Assembly: GCA_002692965.1 (NCBI GenBank)
Contig: NZNC01000003.1
Coordinates: forward strand, 62,001-126,000
From: Haliea sp.
GTDB taxonomy: Bacteria; Pseudomonadota; Gammaproteobacteria; Pseudomonadales; Halieaceae
DNA length: 64,000 nucleotides
Reading direction: 5' to 3'
Positions 52,201 through 60,506 of this stretch are shown here, piece by piece (the stretch's first letter is position 1; each line of letters starts with the position of its first letter). Made by a program: the position numbers and the translations under genes. The notes under the pieces were generated by a model. The model was not told the origin of the DNA. It searched no databases and saw only the letters and a program-made list of their open reading frames with translations.

Positions 52201-52502
52201 TCGCGGTGGAGGGCGGCGGCGGGCTGTGGTTGGTGGCGGGCATGGCCCTGGCCACCTTGCTGGTTCGTTTCGGCGGGGTGTTCATCATGTCGCTGTTCCC
52301 CCTGGGGCCGCGCGGCGAGGGCTTCATCAACGCCATGGCCGGCTCGGTATTGGTGGCGGTGCTGGTGCCGATCGCCCTGGAGGGCGACCTGGGTGGCCGA
52401 CTGGCACTGCTGACCACCGCGGGGGGCATGTTGCTGTGGGCGCGGCCGATGCCGGCCATTGCCCTGGGGGTCCTGGTCGCGGCCCTGGTGCGCAGTCTCT
52501 GA
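52197..52502 (+). CDS. azlD: AzlD family transporter small subunit
   Basis: A 101-residue membrane protein with three to four hydrophobic helices (LWLVAGMALATLLVRFGGVFIMSLFPLGPRGEGFINAMAGSVLVAVLVPIAL, then LLTTAGGMLLWARPMPAIALGVLVAALVRS). It matches AzlD/YgaH, partner of AzlC. The ATG overlaps the azlC stop. It is too short to have been obvious by length alone but its position and hydrophobic pattern make it certain. Confidence 0.9.
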   Translation: MIAVEGGGGLWLVAGMALATLLVRFGGVFIMSLFPLGPRGEGFINAMAGSVLVAVLVPIALEGDLGGRLALLTTAGGMLLWARPMPAIALGVLVAALVRSL

Positions 52503-52595
52503 GAGGCGCCGCGCTGTCGTTGCTCCGGCCTGTCGCTGCGCCTATGATGAGTCTCCCAGACCTATAATCAGCAGACGATCAGACCGGGAGACAGC

Positions 52596-54179
52596 ATGCC
52601 GCACCCTGCAATCACCGCCGAGACCTACCCGCACAAACCCGCCATCATCATGGGGCGCTCCGGCGAGATGATCACCTACGGCGAACTGGATGCGCGCAGC
52701 AACCAGGCCGCCCAGCTGTTCCGTTCCCTGGGCCTGAAAAAGGGCGACCACATTGGCCTGATGCTGGAGAACTGCCACCAGTTCCTCGAGATCGCCTGGG
52801 GCGCACAGCGCGCCGGCCTGATTTACACGCCGATCAGTACCCACCTGAAACGGGATGAAACGGCCTATATCCTGGAGAATTGTGGCGCGCGGATGTTCAT
52901 CGTTTCCCACGGCCTGCGTGAGGTGGCGCATCAGGTGCTGGCCGGCGGTGGCCACGAGGTCGAGTGCTTCTACATGGTCGACGGCATTGCCGAGGGCTTT
53001 GAGTCCTGGGATGACAGCGCCGCGCTGCAGCCGGAAGAGAGGATCGACGACGAGGCCAACGGGGTGCCGATGGTCTACTCCTCGGGTACCACCGGCAAAC
53101 CCAAGGGGGTGTTCCTGCCGCCCCAGAGTGACGACGTCAACACGCCCCACTTCCTGGCCAATACCCTCGGCGCCATTTTCGGCTTCGGCCCGGAAACCGT
53201 CTACCTGTCCACCGCACCCCTTTATCACGCCGCGCCCCTGCACTACACCATGATGAGCCTGTACCAGGGCGCGACGGTCGTGGTGATGGAGAAGTTCGAG
53301 GCGGAACTGGCCCTGCGCCTGATCGAGGAGCACCGAGTGACCCACAGCCAGTGGGTGCCGATCATGTTCATCCGCCTGCTCAAGCTGCCCGAGGAAGTGC
53401 GCCAGCGCTACGACCTGTCCAGCCTGCAGTTTGCCATCCATGCCGCCGCGCCGTGCCCGGTCGAGGTCAAGGAGCAGATGATCGAATGGTGGGGCGAGAT
53501 CATTGTCGAGTACTACGCCGCCAGCGAAGGCGTGGGTGCCACGATTATCGACTCGAAGAGCTGGCTGAGCCACAAGGGTTCGGTCGGCCCGGCCATGTCC
53601 GGGACTATTCACATCCTGGACGACGAGGGCAATGAGCTGCCTCCCGGCGAGATCGGCACCGTGTATTTCAGTGGCGAGAGCGCCAGCTTTCGCTACCACA
53701 AGGAGCCGGAGAAGACCGCCGAGGCCTACAACGAGCGCGGCTGGGCGACCACGGGCGACCTCGGCTACCTGGATCAGGACGGTTTCCTCTACCTCACCGA
53801 TCGCAAGAACTTCATGATCATCAGTGGCGGGGTGAATATCTATCCCCAGGAAATCGAGAACTTGATGATCACCCACGGCAAGGTGGCCGATGTGGCGGTT
53901 TTCGGCGTGCCTAACGAGGAGTTTGGCGAGTCGGTGACCGCTGTGGTGCAGCCGCAGAACTGGGCCGATGCCACCGATGAGGTAGCGATCGAAATCATGG
54001 AGTGGCTGCGCGAGCGCCTGTCTCACGTCAAGCTGCCGCGTGCCCTGCATTTCCGCGAGCAGTTGCCCCGGCTGGACAACGGCAAGCTGTACAAGCGTCA
54101 TCTGGTGGACGAGTTCCGCGGAGCGACGCGGGCGGAGGACGGGCCGGGGCCCGACGCGCCTGCTGACAAGCGCGACTGA
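52596..54179 (+). CDS. acyl-CoA synthetase (AMP-binding ligase)
   Basis: A 527-residue adenylate-forming ligase that activates a carboxylic acid with ATP and CoA. The P-loop-like motif is VYSSGTTGKPKGVFLP, then VTHSQWVPIMFIRLL, YYAASEGVGATII, the ATP/hinge region WATTGDLGYLDQDGFLYLTDRKNFMIISGGVNIYPQEIEN, and the catalytic lysine near LPRLDNGKLYKRHLVDEF. The long or aromatic acid preference is unknown. It lies 93 bp after azlD with TATAAT in the spacer, so it likely has its own promoter. Length is normal for the family. Confidence 0.93.
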   Translation: MPHPAITAETYPHKPAIIMGRSGEMITYGELDARSNQAAQLFRSLGLKKGDHIGLMLENCHQFLEIAWGAQRAGLIYTPISTHLKRDETAYILENCGARMFIVSHGLREVAHQVLAGGGHEVECFYMVDGIAEGFESWDDSAALQPEERIDDEANGVPMVYSSGTTGKPKGVFLPPQSDDVNTPHFLANTLGAIFGFGPETVYLSTAPLYHAAPLHYTMMSLYQGATVVVMEKFEAELALRLIEEHRVTHSQWVPIMFIRLLKLPEEVRQRYDLSSLQFAIHAAAPCPVEVKEQMIEWWGEIIVEYYAASEGVGATIIDSKSWLSHKGSVGPAMSGTIHILDDEGNELPPGEIGTVYFSGESASFRYHKEPEKTAEAYNERGWATTGDLGYLDQDGFLYLTDRKNFMIISGGVNIYPQEIENLMITHGKVADVAVFGVPNEEFGESVTAVVQPQNWADATDEVAIEIMEWLRERLSHVKLPRALHFREQLPRLDNGKLYKRHLVDEFRGATRAEDGPGPDAPADKRD

Positions 54180-54258
54180 CCCCGGCCGGATTCGCGTTGG
54201 AGCAGCCCCGCACCAGGGGTGTGCACAGGGTCGCGCGCCGACGCTGAATGATCGCGGA

Positions 54259-54699
54259 CTAGCGTTCAGCCAGCGCTTCGCCGCGATCGATACTGCGTCC
54301 GGTGCGGGCCAGGTGCAGGTCGTCCAGCGCAAAGTGGCCGATTTCCGCTACGGCGCTGTCCATGGCGCGTGACTGGCATTGCCGCTGGTCGCGGTGCAGC
54401 GCCAGATTGCGGCCGTCTTCCCGCGGTCCGCAGGCCTGTTCGGTAGCCCGCTCCAGGCGCCGGTACAGGGTGTTCAGGCCGGCGCTGCGGTTCAGGTTCA
54501 GGTCGGCGAAGCTCACCGGAATGCTGCGCTGGACGCGCCGGTGGTCCTGTGCGGCCGGCATCTGGTAGGTCAGGGGCGCCCCTTCCTCGCGGACGGTGGT
54601 CTCCTCCACGGCGGGCCCCGCGTGGGCGGCGAGGCCGGCAAGCCCGCTCAGCAAGGTCAGTGAGAGGGTGGCGACGGGAATCATCTGCAGTGTTTTCAT
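54259..54699 (-). CDS. UrcA family protein
   Basis: A 146-residue secreted protein with a signal peptide (MKTLQMIPVATLSLTLLSGLAGLAAHAG). The mature domain has SFADLNLNRSAGLNTLYRRLERATEQACGPR, with a pair of conserved Cys flanking the ERAT helix and CQSRAMDSAV, the UrcA pattern (short periplasmic helical proteins of unknown role). The ATG at 54699 starts the signal. It is convergent with the acyl-CoA synthetase and divergent from the CadC-like regulator. Confidence 0.8.
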   Translation of the reverse strand: MKTLQMIPVATLSLTLLSGLAGLAAHAGPAVEETTVREEGAPLTYQMPAAQDHRRVQRSIPVSFADLNLNRSAGLNTLYRRLERATEQACGPREDGRNLALHRDQRQCQSRAMDSAVAEIGHFALDDLHLARTGRSIDRGEALAER

Positions 54700-54909
54700 G
54701 GTTGTGTCCTCGGCTGGGTCAGCGGCAGGCGGGTGTCTTCCCGCTGGCCACCAGTGCAGCAAAAACCCGCCGGATTTGCCGGATGCCGCCGTGATTTGTT
54801 TGTGAGCAATTCGTGATGGTCTTGTAAATCAGCGACTTGTTGCCCCGGCAGCCCAGGTGCCGGGGACGGGCAACTGGCGAAACGGCCGCGGGCTGCTAGT
54901 CTTTTTGGC

Positions 54910-56769
54910 ATGTCCCCGCGCTGGCACTTTGCTGCCTGGTCGTTTCACGCGCAGTCCCACGTGCTTGAGACCGGGCCGTTTTCCACGACCCTGGAACCCA
55001 AGGTCGCCCGCCTGTTGTTGTATCTGCTCGAGCACAATGGCGAGGTGCTGAGCCACGACGAGCTGGTGGCGGCGGTCTGGGACAACCGGGTGATTTCCGA
55101 CGAAGCCGTGCGCCGCGCGGTCAGCCAGCTGCGCCATGTTCTGGCCCGCGACGGCAGCGACCGCTATCTGAAGACGGTGCGCAAGCAGGGCTACCTGCCG
55201 CAGTTTCCGCTGCAGCCTTCGCGCTTTCGCAAGCGCTGGCGAGGGCCTCTGCGCTGGTGGCTGTCGGCCTCGGTCGCCGCTGTGGCGGCGCTGACGCTTG
55301 CGGCCGCGCTGACGCACACTCCCGGCAACACGCCAGGCCCCCTCGCACAGAAGCCGCCGGCCACGCAGGCACAGGCCCAGCGGGAGTACCTCGCCGCTCG
55401 TGCGCTGATCGGGACCTTTTCCCACGCCGATCTCGAGCGCGCCATGCGTCACCTGCGCAACGCCATCGTCCTCGACCCGGGCCTGGCGCACGCCTATACC
55501 CTGCTGGCAGAGGCGCTGCTGACCCGTGCCAATGACAATGACCGCGAGGACTTCGGGGCGACCCTGCTGGCGGCGCGACCGCTGGTGGAGCGCGCCCTGG
55601 CCCTGGATCCGGATCTCGCCGATGCCTGGGTCCTGCGCGCCCGCCTGATTGCCGACAGCGACGCCGCGCAGGCGGAGGCCCATCTGCGTCACGCCATGCG
55701 CCTGAACCCCGGTGCCTCGCAGCCCTGGGAGGTTCTGGCGAGCTACCTCATGCTGGGGGGTGGGCGCGACGACGAGGCGGCGGACCTGATCGACCACGCC
55801 ATTGCCCTGGAACCGACGCGCGCGCGCAATTACCACCTCAAGACCTACCTGGTGCTGCGCGACTGCGATCTGCAGACCGCGGAGGCGCTGGCCCGGCAGG
55901 CCCTCGTCGCGGAGCCTGCCTTTCGCGCCTCGCTGGTACTGCTGGGGCGCATGGCGGCGGGGCGGGGCGAGCTGGCGGAGGCCTTGCACCTTCACGAGCA
56001 GGCCTATGGGATGGATACGCGGAGTGACTGGATTCGCCAGACCCTGCACCAGAGCTGGTTGAGTATCGGGTTTTCCCGCGGCGCCCTGTCGCTGGGCATG
56101 AGCGGGCAGCCCGCGGCGCGCTGGCGTGAGTTGTTCTACCAGGGGGACCTGCGCGGTGCGGCGAGCGCCATCGAACAGGCAGACACTTACCAGTTGCGCC
56201 ACGTGAGGGGCTGGGAGGTGGTCGAGAGCCTGCGCCTGGCCGCGGAGGAAAACGAGCCCGAGCGGGAGCGCTGGCGCCGTGTCCTGACCCGGCACTGGGG
56301 TTTCACCGGTGAGCTGCCCGCGCGCCACCGGCGGGAGGAGATTCCCCTGCTGATGTCGTCGCTGCAGCTCTGGCACGGTCCGGAACTCCCCGGTCCCTTC
56401 CGGGCGAATTTGCGCGACCTCTACGGTGAGCTGCTGGCCGATCATCGGCGCCAGCCGCGCTGCCATCCGGCCGGGGAGCCCCTGGCATTGATCCTGGCGG
56501 CCCTGGCCCTGGGCGAGAGGCAGCAGGCCCTCGCCCTGTTCCGGTCCGAATTGCGCGGCTCTGGTGTCCACGCCGAGTGGCACTGGCTGCTGCGCAGCCA
56601 TCCGGACCTGCTGGCGCTGTCGCGGGATCCGGATGTGGTCGCCGATTTCGCCCGCTACCAGGCCGGCCTGAGCAAACAGCGAGCGCGACTCTACGCGCTG
56701 GTCGACAGTGGTCAGGTGCCCAATCGCGGCCTGGATATGGCGACCGGGCTGTTGACCCCCGAGTACTGA
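54910..56769 (+). CDS. CadC-type membrane-bound transcriptional regulator with TPR-like repeats
   Basis: A 619-residue protein. The first 95 residues form an OmpR-type winged helix (LEPKVARLLLYLLEHNGEVLSHDELVAAVWDNRVISDEAVRRAVSQLRHVLARDGSDRYLKTVRKQGYL). A single transmembrane helix spans about residues 115-135 (WWLSASVAAVAALTLAAALT), and the periplasmic part is alpha-helical with TPR-like repeats (AMRHLRNAIVLDPGLAHAYTLLAEALL; ALALDPDLADAWVLRARL; HAIALEPTRARNYHL). Such one-component regulators sense periplasmic cues and bind DNA from the membrane. Target genes and signal are not known; the divergent urcA and the patatin gene are neighbours. Confidence 0.88.
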   Translation: MSPRWHFAAWSFHAQSHVLETGPFSTTLEPKVARLLLYLLEHNGEVLSHDELVAAVWDNRVISDEAVRRAVSQLRHVLARDGSDRYLKTVRKQGYLPQFPLQPSRFRKRWRGPLRWWLSASVAAVAALTLAAALTHTPGNTPGPLAQKPPATQAQAQREYLAARALIGTFSHADLERAMRHLRNAIVLDPGLAHAYTLLAEALLTRANDNDREDFGATLLAARPLVERALALDPDLADAWVLRARLIADSDAAQAEAHLRHAMRLNPGASQPWEVLASYLMLGGGRDDEAADLIDHAIALEPTRARNYHLKTYLVLRDCDLQTAEALARQALVAEPAFRASLVLLGRMAAGRGELAEALHLHEQAYGMDTRSDWIRQTLHQSWLSIGFSRGALSLGMSGQPAARWRELFYQGDLRGAASAIEQADTYQLRHVRGWEVVESLRLAAEENEPERERWRRVLTRHWGFTGELPARHRREEIPLLMSSLQLWHGPELPGPFRANLRDLYGELLADHRRQPRCHPAGEPLALILAALALGERQQALALFRSELRGSGVHAEWHWLLRSHPDLLALSRDPDVVADFARYQAGLSKQRARLYALVDSGQVPNRGLDMATGLLTPEY

Positions 56770-56856
56770 AGCGCGCCGGCCCTGGGGCCGCCGCCTGTGC
56801 GCCGCAAAGCAGAATGCAGTAAGCTGGGAGCACTCGCCCTGAGTGGAGGTGATTCC

Positions 56857-58605
56857 GTGAGAAAGGCCCGCAAGCTGCGCGAACTCGAGCGCCAGATGGA
56901 CAGCGCCGGCAGCTATGCCGAGTGGCGCGAAATGGCCCTGCAGCACGACGAGCTGTCCGGTCAGCAGCGCTGGCGGCAAGTCGACCAGACCAGTCAGTAC
57001 GACTATGCACAGATCCGGCTGCGGCTCGATCGCCTGCGCAACCTGCGCGCCCGCCACGACGATCAGGGCCTGTTGTTCACGCTGAACGAGGGCATTCACG
57101 GCAACATGGGCGGCATGGGGCGCAGCTCCCTGTATCGGCGCGCCAAGTTCGGTACCAAGCACCTGATCGAGCAGTACATCGAGGAAGTCGATGATGCCCT
57201 GCGCTACCTCGCCGAGTTGCCGGATTCGGTGATCCCGGTCCAGGACAAGCTGGATTTCTTCTATCGCGCCAATATCTGCTTTGGCCGTTCGGCATTGATG
57301 CTGAGCGGCGGCGGTGTGCTCGGTTTTTATCACCTGGGCGTGGTCAAGACCCTGCTGGAGCAGGGGCTGCTGCCGCGGGTGATCTCCGGCTCCAGTGCCG
57401 GCTCCCTGATCGCCGGTGTGCTGGGGACCCATACCGACGCCGAGCTCGGCGATTTCCTCGACCCGGCCAAGATCAGTTTCGAGGCCCGGCGCGAGGCGAC
57501 GGTATTCTCGCGCCTGCTCCCCGGACACCATCCGCAACTCGACATCACCGACCTGGAAAACATCATCAACCGGCTGATCCCCGACATGACCTTCCAGGAG
57601 GCCTACGAGAAGACCGGGCGCCAGATCAGTGTCACTGTGGCGCCGGCGGAAGCGCACCAGCGCTCGCGGCTGCTCAACGCCATCACCTCGCCCAACGTCT
57701 ATGTGCGCTCGGCGGTGATGGCCTCCTGCGCCGTGCCCGGCATCTTTCCGCCAGTGATGCTGATGGCCCGCAACGTGCACGATGAGCCGCAGCCCTACCT
57801 GCCTACCCGGCGCTGGGTGGATGGTTCGGTGGCCGACGACCTGCCGGCCAAGCGCCTGTCGCGGCTCTACAGCACCAATCACTACATCGTCAGCATGGTC
57901 AACCCGGTGGCGACCCCCTTCCTTCACGGCAATCGCGACAGCAGCCCGGTGGCGGCAGCGCTGGGTACCCTGGGCGTGGGTATCGGGCGCGAGGTGCTCA
58001 ACTTCTATCGCGGTATCGTGCAGAAGAAGGGCGAGAACTGGCCGCGCTTCAATCTGCTGATGAACGGCATCCATTCCCTGCTGGACCAGGAGTACAGCGG
58101 CGATATCAATATCGTGCCGAGTTTCCGCTGGTACAACCCGACGCGCCTGCTCTCCCACCTCACCGAGAAGGAACTGGTGGATCTGATGGAGGGGGGCGCA
58201 CACTCCTGCTACCCGAACGTGGAGGCCATCCGTATCTGCACGCGGATCAGCCGCACCATGGAGGAGCTGCTGCAGCGGTTCGAGTACGGTGACCTGCGTC
58301 CCTCGGCGGAGGAGTTCTACCGGCCGCGCTCCTCCCGTCGCCGTCCCACGCCCACCCGCACCGACCGCGAGGCGCTGCGCGAACACCAGGCCACGGCCAG
58401 CCTGGGCAAGCCGGCGGCAAGCCGGCGCCGCAACCCGCCGGCGGGATCCCGTCGCAGTGCGGGCACCGCGGGCAAGGCCGCCAGGGCGAAGGGCGCTACC
58501 GGCAAGGGTGCGGCGGCCAAGGGCAGTGCCGGCAAACGCGCCCCGCGCAAGGCCGGGGCTGGCAGCGGCAAGAAAAACACGGACGCCGGCCAGCGGGCCG
58601 CCTGA
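56857..58605 (+). CDS. patatin-like phospholipase (DUF3336) with Lys/Ala-rich tail
   Basis: A 582-residue protein. An N-terminal DUF3336 domain (about residues 15-130) precedes a patatin hydrolase: oxyanion loop LSGGGVLGFYH, nucleophile Ser180 in GSSAG, and the dyad aspartate Asp322 in WVDGSVADD. The last 85 residues are low-complexity, rich in Lys, Arg, Ala and Gly (RRSAGTAGKAARAKGATGK and similar), like histone H1 or AlgP tails, which is unusual for patatins. It should hydrolyse acyl chains from lipids. Start GTG 56857 is preceded by GGAGGTGATT, an ideal Shine-Dalgarno; an upstream in-frame start at 56797 was rejected. Confidence 0.9.
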   Translation: MRKARKLRELERQMDSAGSYAEWREMALQHDELSGQQRWRQVDQTSQYDYAQIRLRLDRLRNLRARHDDQGLLFTLNEGIHGNMGGMGRSSLYRRAKFGTKHLIEQYIEEVDDALRYLAELPDSVIPVQDKLDFFYRANICFGRSALMLSGGGVLGFYHLGVVKTLLEQGLLPRVISGSSAGSLIAGVLGTHTDAELGDFLDPAKISFEARREATVFSRLLPGHHPQLDITDLENIINRLIPDMTFQEAYEKTGRQISVTVAPAEAHQRSRLLNAITSPNVYVRSAVMASCAVPGIFPPVMLMARNVHDEPQPYLPTRRWVDGSVADDLPAKRLSRLYSTNHYIVSMVNPVATPFLHGNRDSSPVAAALGTLGVGIGREVLNFYRGIVQKKGENWPRFNLLMNGIHSLLDQEYSGDINIVPSFRWYNPTRLLSHLTEKELVDLMEGGAHSCYPNVEAIRICTRISRTMEELLQRFEYGDLRPSAEEFYRPRSSRRRPTPTRTDREALREHQATASLGKPAASRRRNPPAGSRRSAGTAGKAARAKGATGKGAAAKGSAGKRAPRKAGAGSGKKNTDAGQRAA

Positions 58606-58608
58606 GCC

Positions 58609-59253
58609 TCAGTCCGCGGGGCCTTCCACCGCCCGCGGCGGGCGATCCGGTTTGGCGTAGGCCATGCGGCGCAGCCGCCGGGTGGCGTGGTAGCTGTCGA
58701 GCCCGCTCAGGGCAAGGCTGCCAGCGGATTCCAGGTCCACACTGCCGTCCTCGCGCAGACAGTCCTCCGGCAGCTCCAGCTGCGTCACTTCGCCGATCAC
58801 CAGGTGGGTGCGGTTGATGGCCAGTTCCTGGTGCTCGCGCAGGCGCAGACCCATGCGAATCGTCGCCTCGCGCACGAAGGGAGCCGGGAACTCCGGCCAC
58901 CAGCCTTCGGAGAGCCCGGTGGCGGCAAATTCCGACTGTTCCCGGGGGTAGCGCGCCGCGGTCTGGTGGGCCGCTTCCAGCCACTCGGCGCGGACGTGGT
59001 TGAGCGTATAGCAGCCACTGGCGAGCAGGTTGGAGAGTGTGTGTCGTTCCACCGGGTCGGGGCGAATCACCAAGGCGATCAGCGGCGGGTGGGAGCCGAG
59101 ATGCACCGCGGAGCTCATGATCGCCAGGTTGGTCTGGCCGTGTTCGTCGGCGGTACCCACCAGGTTGGCGGATTTGAAGCCGGTGAGGGAGTTGACCAGG
59201 GCGGCGCGGTAGCGCGACTCCAGCCCGGCGAGGTCGTCGCGGTGAAAATGCAT
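58609..59253 (-). CDS. flavin reductase-like domain protein
   Basis: A 214-residue flavoprotein of the flavin reductase/FMN-binding split barrel family. Visible are NSLTGFKSANLVGTADEHGQTNLAIMSSAVHLGSHPPLIALVIRPDPVERHTLSNLLASGCYTLNHV and the HLVIGEVTQLELPEDCL segment. It would bind FMN and either supply reduced flavin or act on another substrate. ATG 59253 opens the pattern; a longer frame upstream has no support. The stop is three bases from the patatin stop on the other strand. Confidence 0.85.
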   Translation of the reverse strand: MHFHRDDLAGLESRYRAALVNSLTGFKSANLVGTADEHGQTNLAIMSSAVHLGSHPPLIALVIRPDPVERHTLSNLLASGCYTLNHVRAEWLEAAHQTAARYPREQSEFAATGLSEGWWPEFPAPFVREATIRMGLRLREHQELAINRTHLVIGEVTQLELPEDCLREDGSVDLESAGSLALSGLDSYHATRRLRRMAYAKPDRPPRAVEGPAD

Positions 59254-59311
59254 GGGGACTCCGGTGCAGTCGGGACGGGTTGTTACGCCCGCCCCGGTTG
59301 ACCGGATGACT

Positions 59312-60331
59312 TCAGGGGATGCGCTGCACCGCCAGGGCGGCCAGGGGCTTGACCAGGTCGCCCTTGGCGTTGGCTTCCGCGCTGGAGGCATTGCCCTGCA
59401 GGGCGCGCTTCTTCACGCCCTGGAGAATGGCGGCGAGGCGGAACAGGGAAAACACGATATAGAAATCCCAGTTGTCGATACCGCTGCGGCCGGTACGCTC
59501 ACAGTAGCGTGCCACGTACTCTTCGTCCGAGGGAATCCCGAGCGAGGCGCGGTCGACACCGGCGAGACCCTTCATGGCGCTCTCCCGCGGCAGCAGCCAG
59601 GCCATGCACTGGTTGGCCAGGTCGGCCAGCGGATGACCCAGGGTTGAGAGCTCCCAGTCCAGCACCGCGATGATGCGCGGCTCGCTGGCGTGGAACATGA
59701 CGTTGTCCAGGCGGTAGTCGCCGTGGACCAGGCTGACGGTGCCATCGTCCTCGGGCATGTTGGCGGGCAACCAGCGCAGCAGGGTCTCCATGTCGGCGAT
59801 GGTCTCGGTTTCCGAGGCGCGGTACTGCTTGGTCCAGCGGCCCAGCTGACGCTCGAAGTAGTTGCCCGGCTTGCCGTAGTCGGCGAGGCCGACGGCGTTC
59901 ACATCGACGTTGTGCAGGGCCGCCAGGGTGGCGTTCATGCTGTCGTAGTAGGCGGCGCGCTCGGCGTTGTCACGGGCCTCCGGCAGCACGGGGTCCCAGA
60001 GCACGCGGCCCTGGAGGCACTCCATGACAAAGAACATGGAGCCGATGACGCTCTCGTCCTCGCACAGCACGTAGGTTTTGGGTACCGGAACATCAGTGTC
60101 CCGCAGGGCGGTCATGACCCGGAACTCCCGGTCCACCGCGTGGGCCGAGGGCAGCAGCTCGCCCGGTGGCTTGCGGCGCAGCACGTACTCGCGACCATTG
60201 GCGGTCAGCTTGAAGGTCGGGTTGGACTGCCCGCCGGGAAACTTCTCGGCCTTGAGGTCGCCGCCAAAGTCGGGGATGTGCTCCGCGAGGTAGCGGGCAA
60301 GACGTTCGGTGTCGAGTTGCTGTGCGCTCAT
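59312..60331 (-). CDS. phosphotransferase family protein (APH fold, acyl-CoA dehydrogenase-associated)
   Basis: A 339-residue protein with the aminoglycoside phosphotransferase (choline kinase-like) fold. Seen are KFPGGQSNPTFKLTANGREYVLRRKPPG (nucleotide binding), FFVMECLQGRVLWDPVLPE, the catalytic LVHGDYRLDNVMFH and the metal-binding AVLDWELSTLGHPLADLANQC. This type is usually next to acyl-CoA dehydrogenase or ligase genes (the ACAD10 N-terminal-like group) rather than for antibiotic resistance. It is divergent from the AMP ligase at 60507. Substrate is not known. Confidence 0.88.
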   Translation of the reverse strand: MSAQQLDTERLARYLAEHIPDFGGDLKAEKFPGGQSNPTFKLTANGREYVLRRKPPGELLPSAHAVDREFRVMTALRDTDVPVPKTYVLCEDESVIGSMFFVMECLQGRVLWDPVLPEARDNAERAAYYDSMNATLAALHNVDVNAVGLADYGKPGNYFERQLGRWTKQYRASETETIADMETLLRWLPANMPEDDGTVSLVHGDYRLDNVMFHASEPRIIAVLDWELSTLGHPLADLANQCMAWLLPRESAMKGLAGVDRASLGIPSDEEYVARYCERTGRSGIDNWDFYIVFSLFRLAAILQGVKKRALQGNASSAEANAKGDLVKPLAALAVQRIP

Positions 60332-60444
60332 GCTCTTTCCTGTGTCTCGGGCTGATAGCCGCGGCAGTCTGTCGGCTGCGGGGTGGCGAGGCAATGATAC
60401 CCCATGACAAAAAAATTGACCTGGCCCAACAGCATGAGTCGGCG

Positions 60445-60473
60445 TTGAGCGCACACGGCGCTGCGGGTATGCT
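60445..60473 (+). promoter_or_regulatory. candidate sigma70 promoter for the AMP ligase
   Basis: TTGAGC at 60445-60450 and TATGCT at 60468-60473 are 17 bases apart, an excellent sigma70 arrangement. The predicted transcript start near 60480 is about 27 bp before the GTG start at 60507. Confidence 0.5.
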
Positions 60474-60506
60474 GATGTTGACAATAACGACATAGCGAGG
60501 CGCCAC

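Noticed and set aside
54829-58386. Very long minus-strand open frame (about 1185 codons) opposite the CadC-like and patatin genes
   Set aside because: It is antisense to two well-supported genes, its translation is low in recognisable motifs and rich in Gln, His, Gly and Arg, as expected for a shadow frame of GC-rich coding DNA.
59312-60331. Antibiotic resistance phosphotransferase
   Set aside because: The APH fold is present, but the sequence type and acyl-CoA gene context match the acyl-CoA dehydrogenase-associated group, not aminoglycoside kinases.
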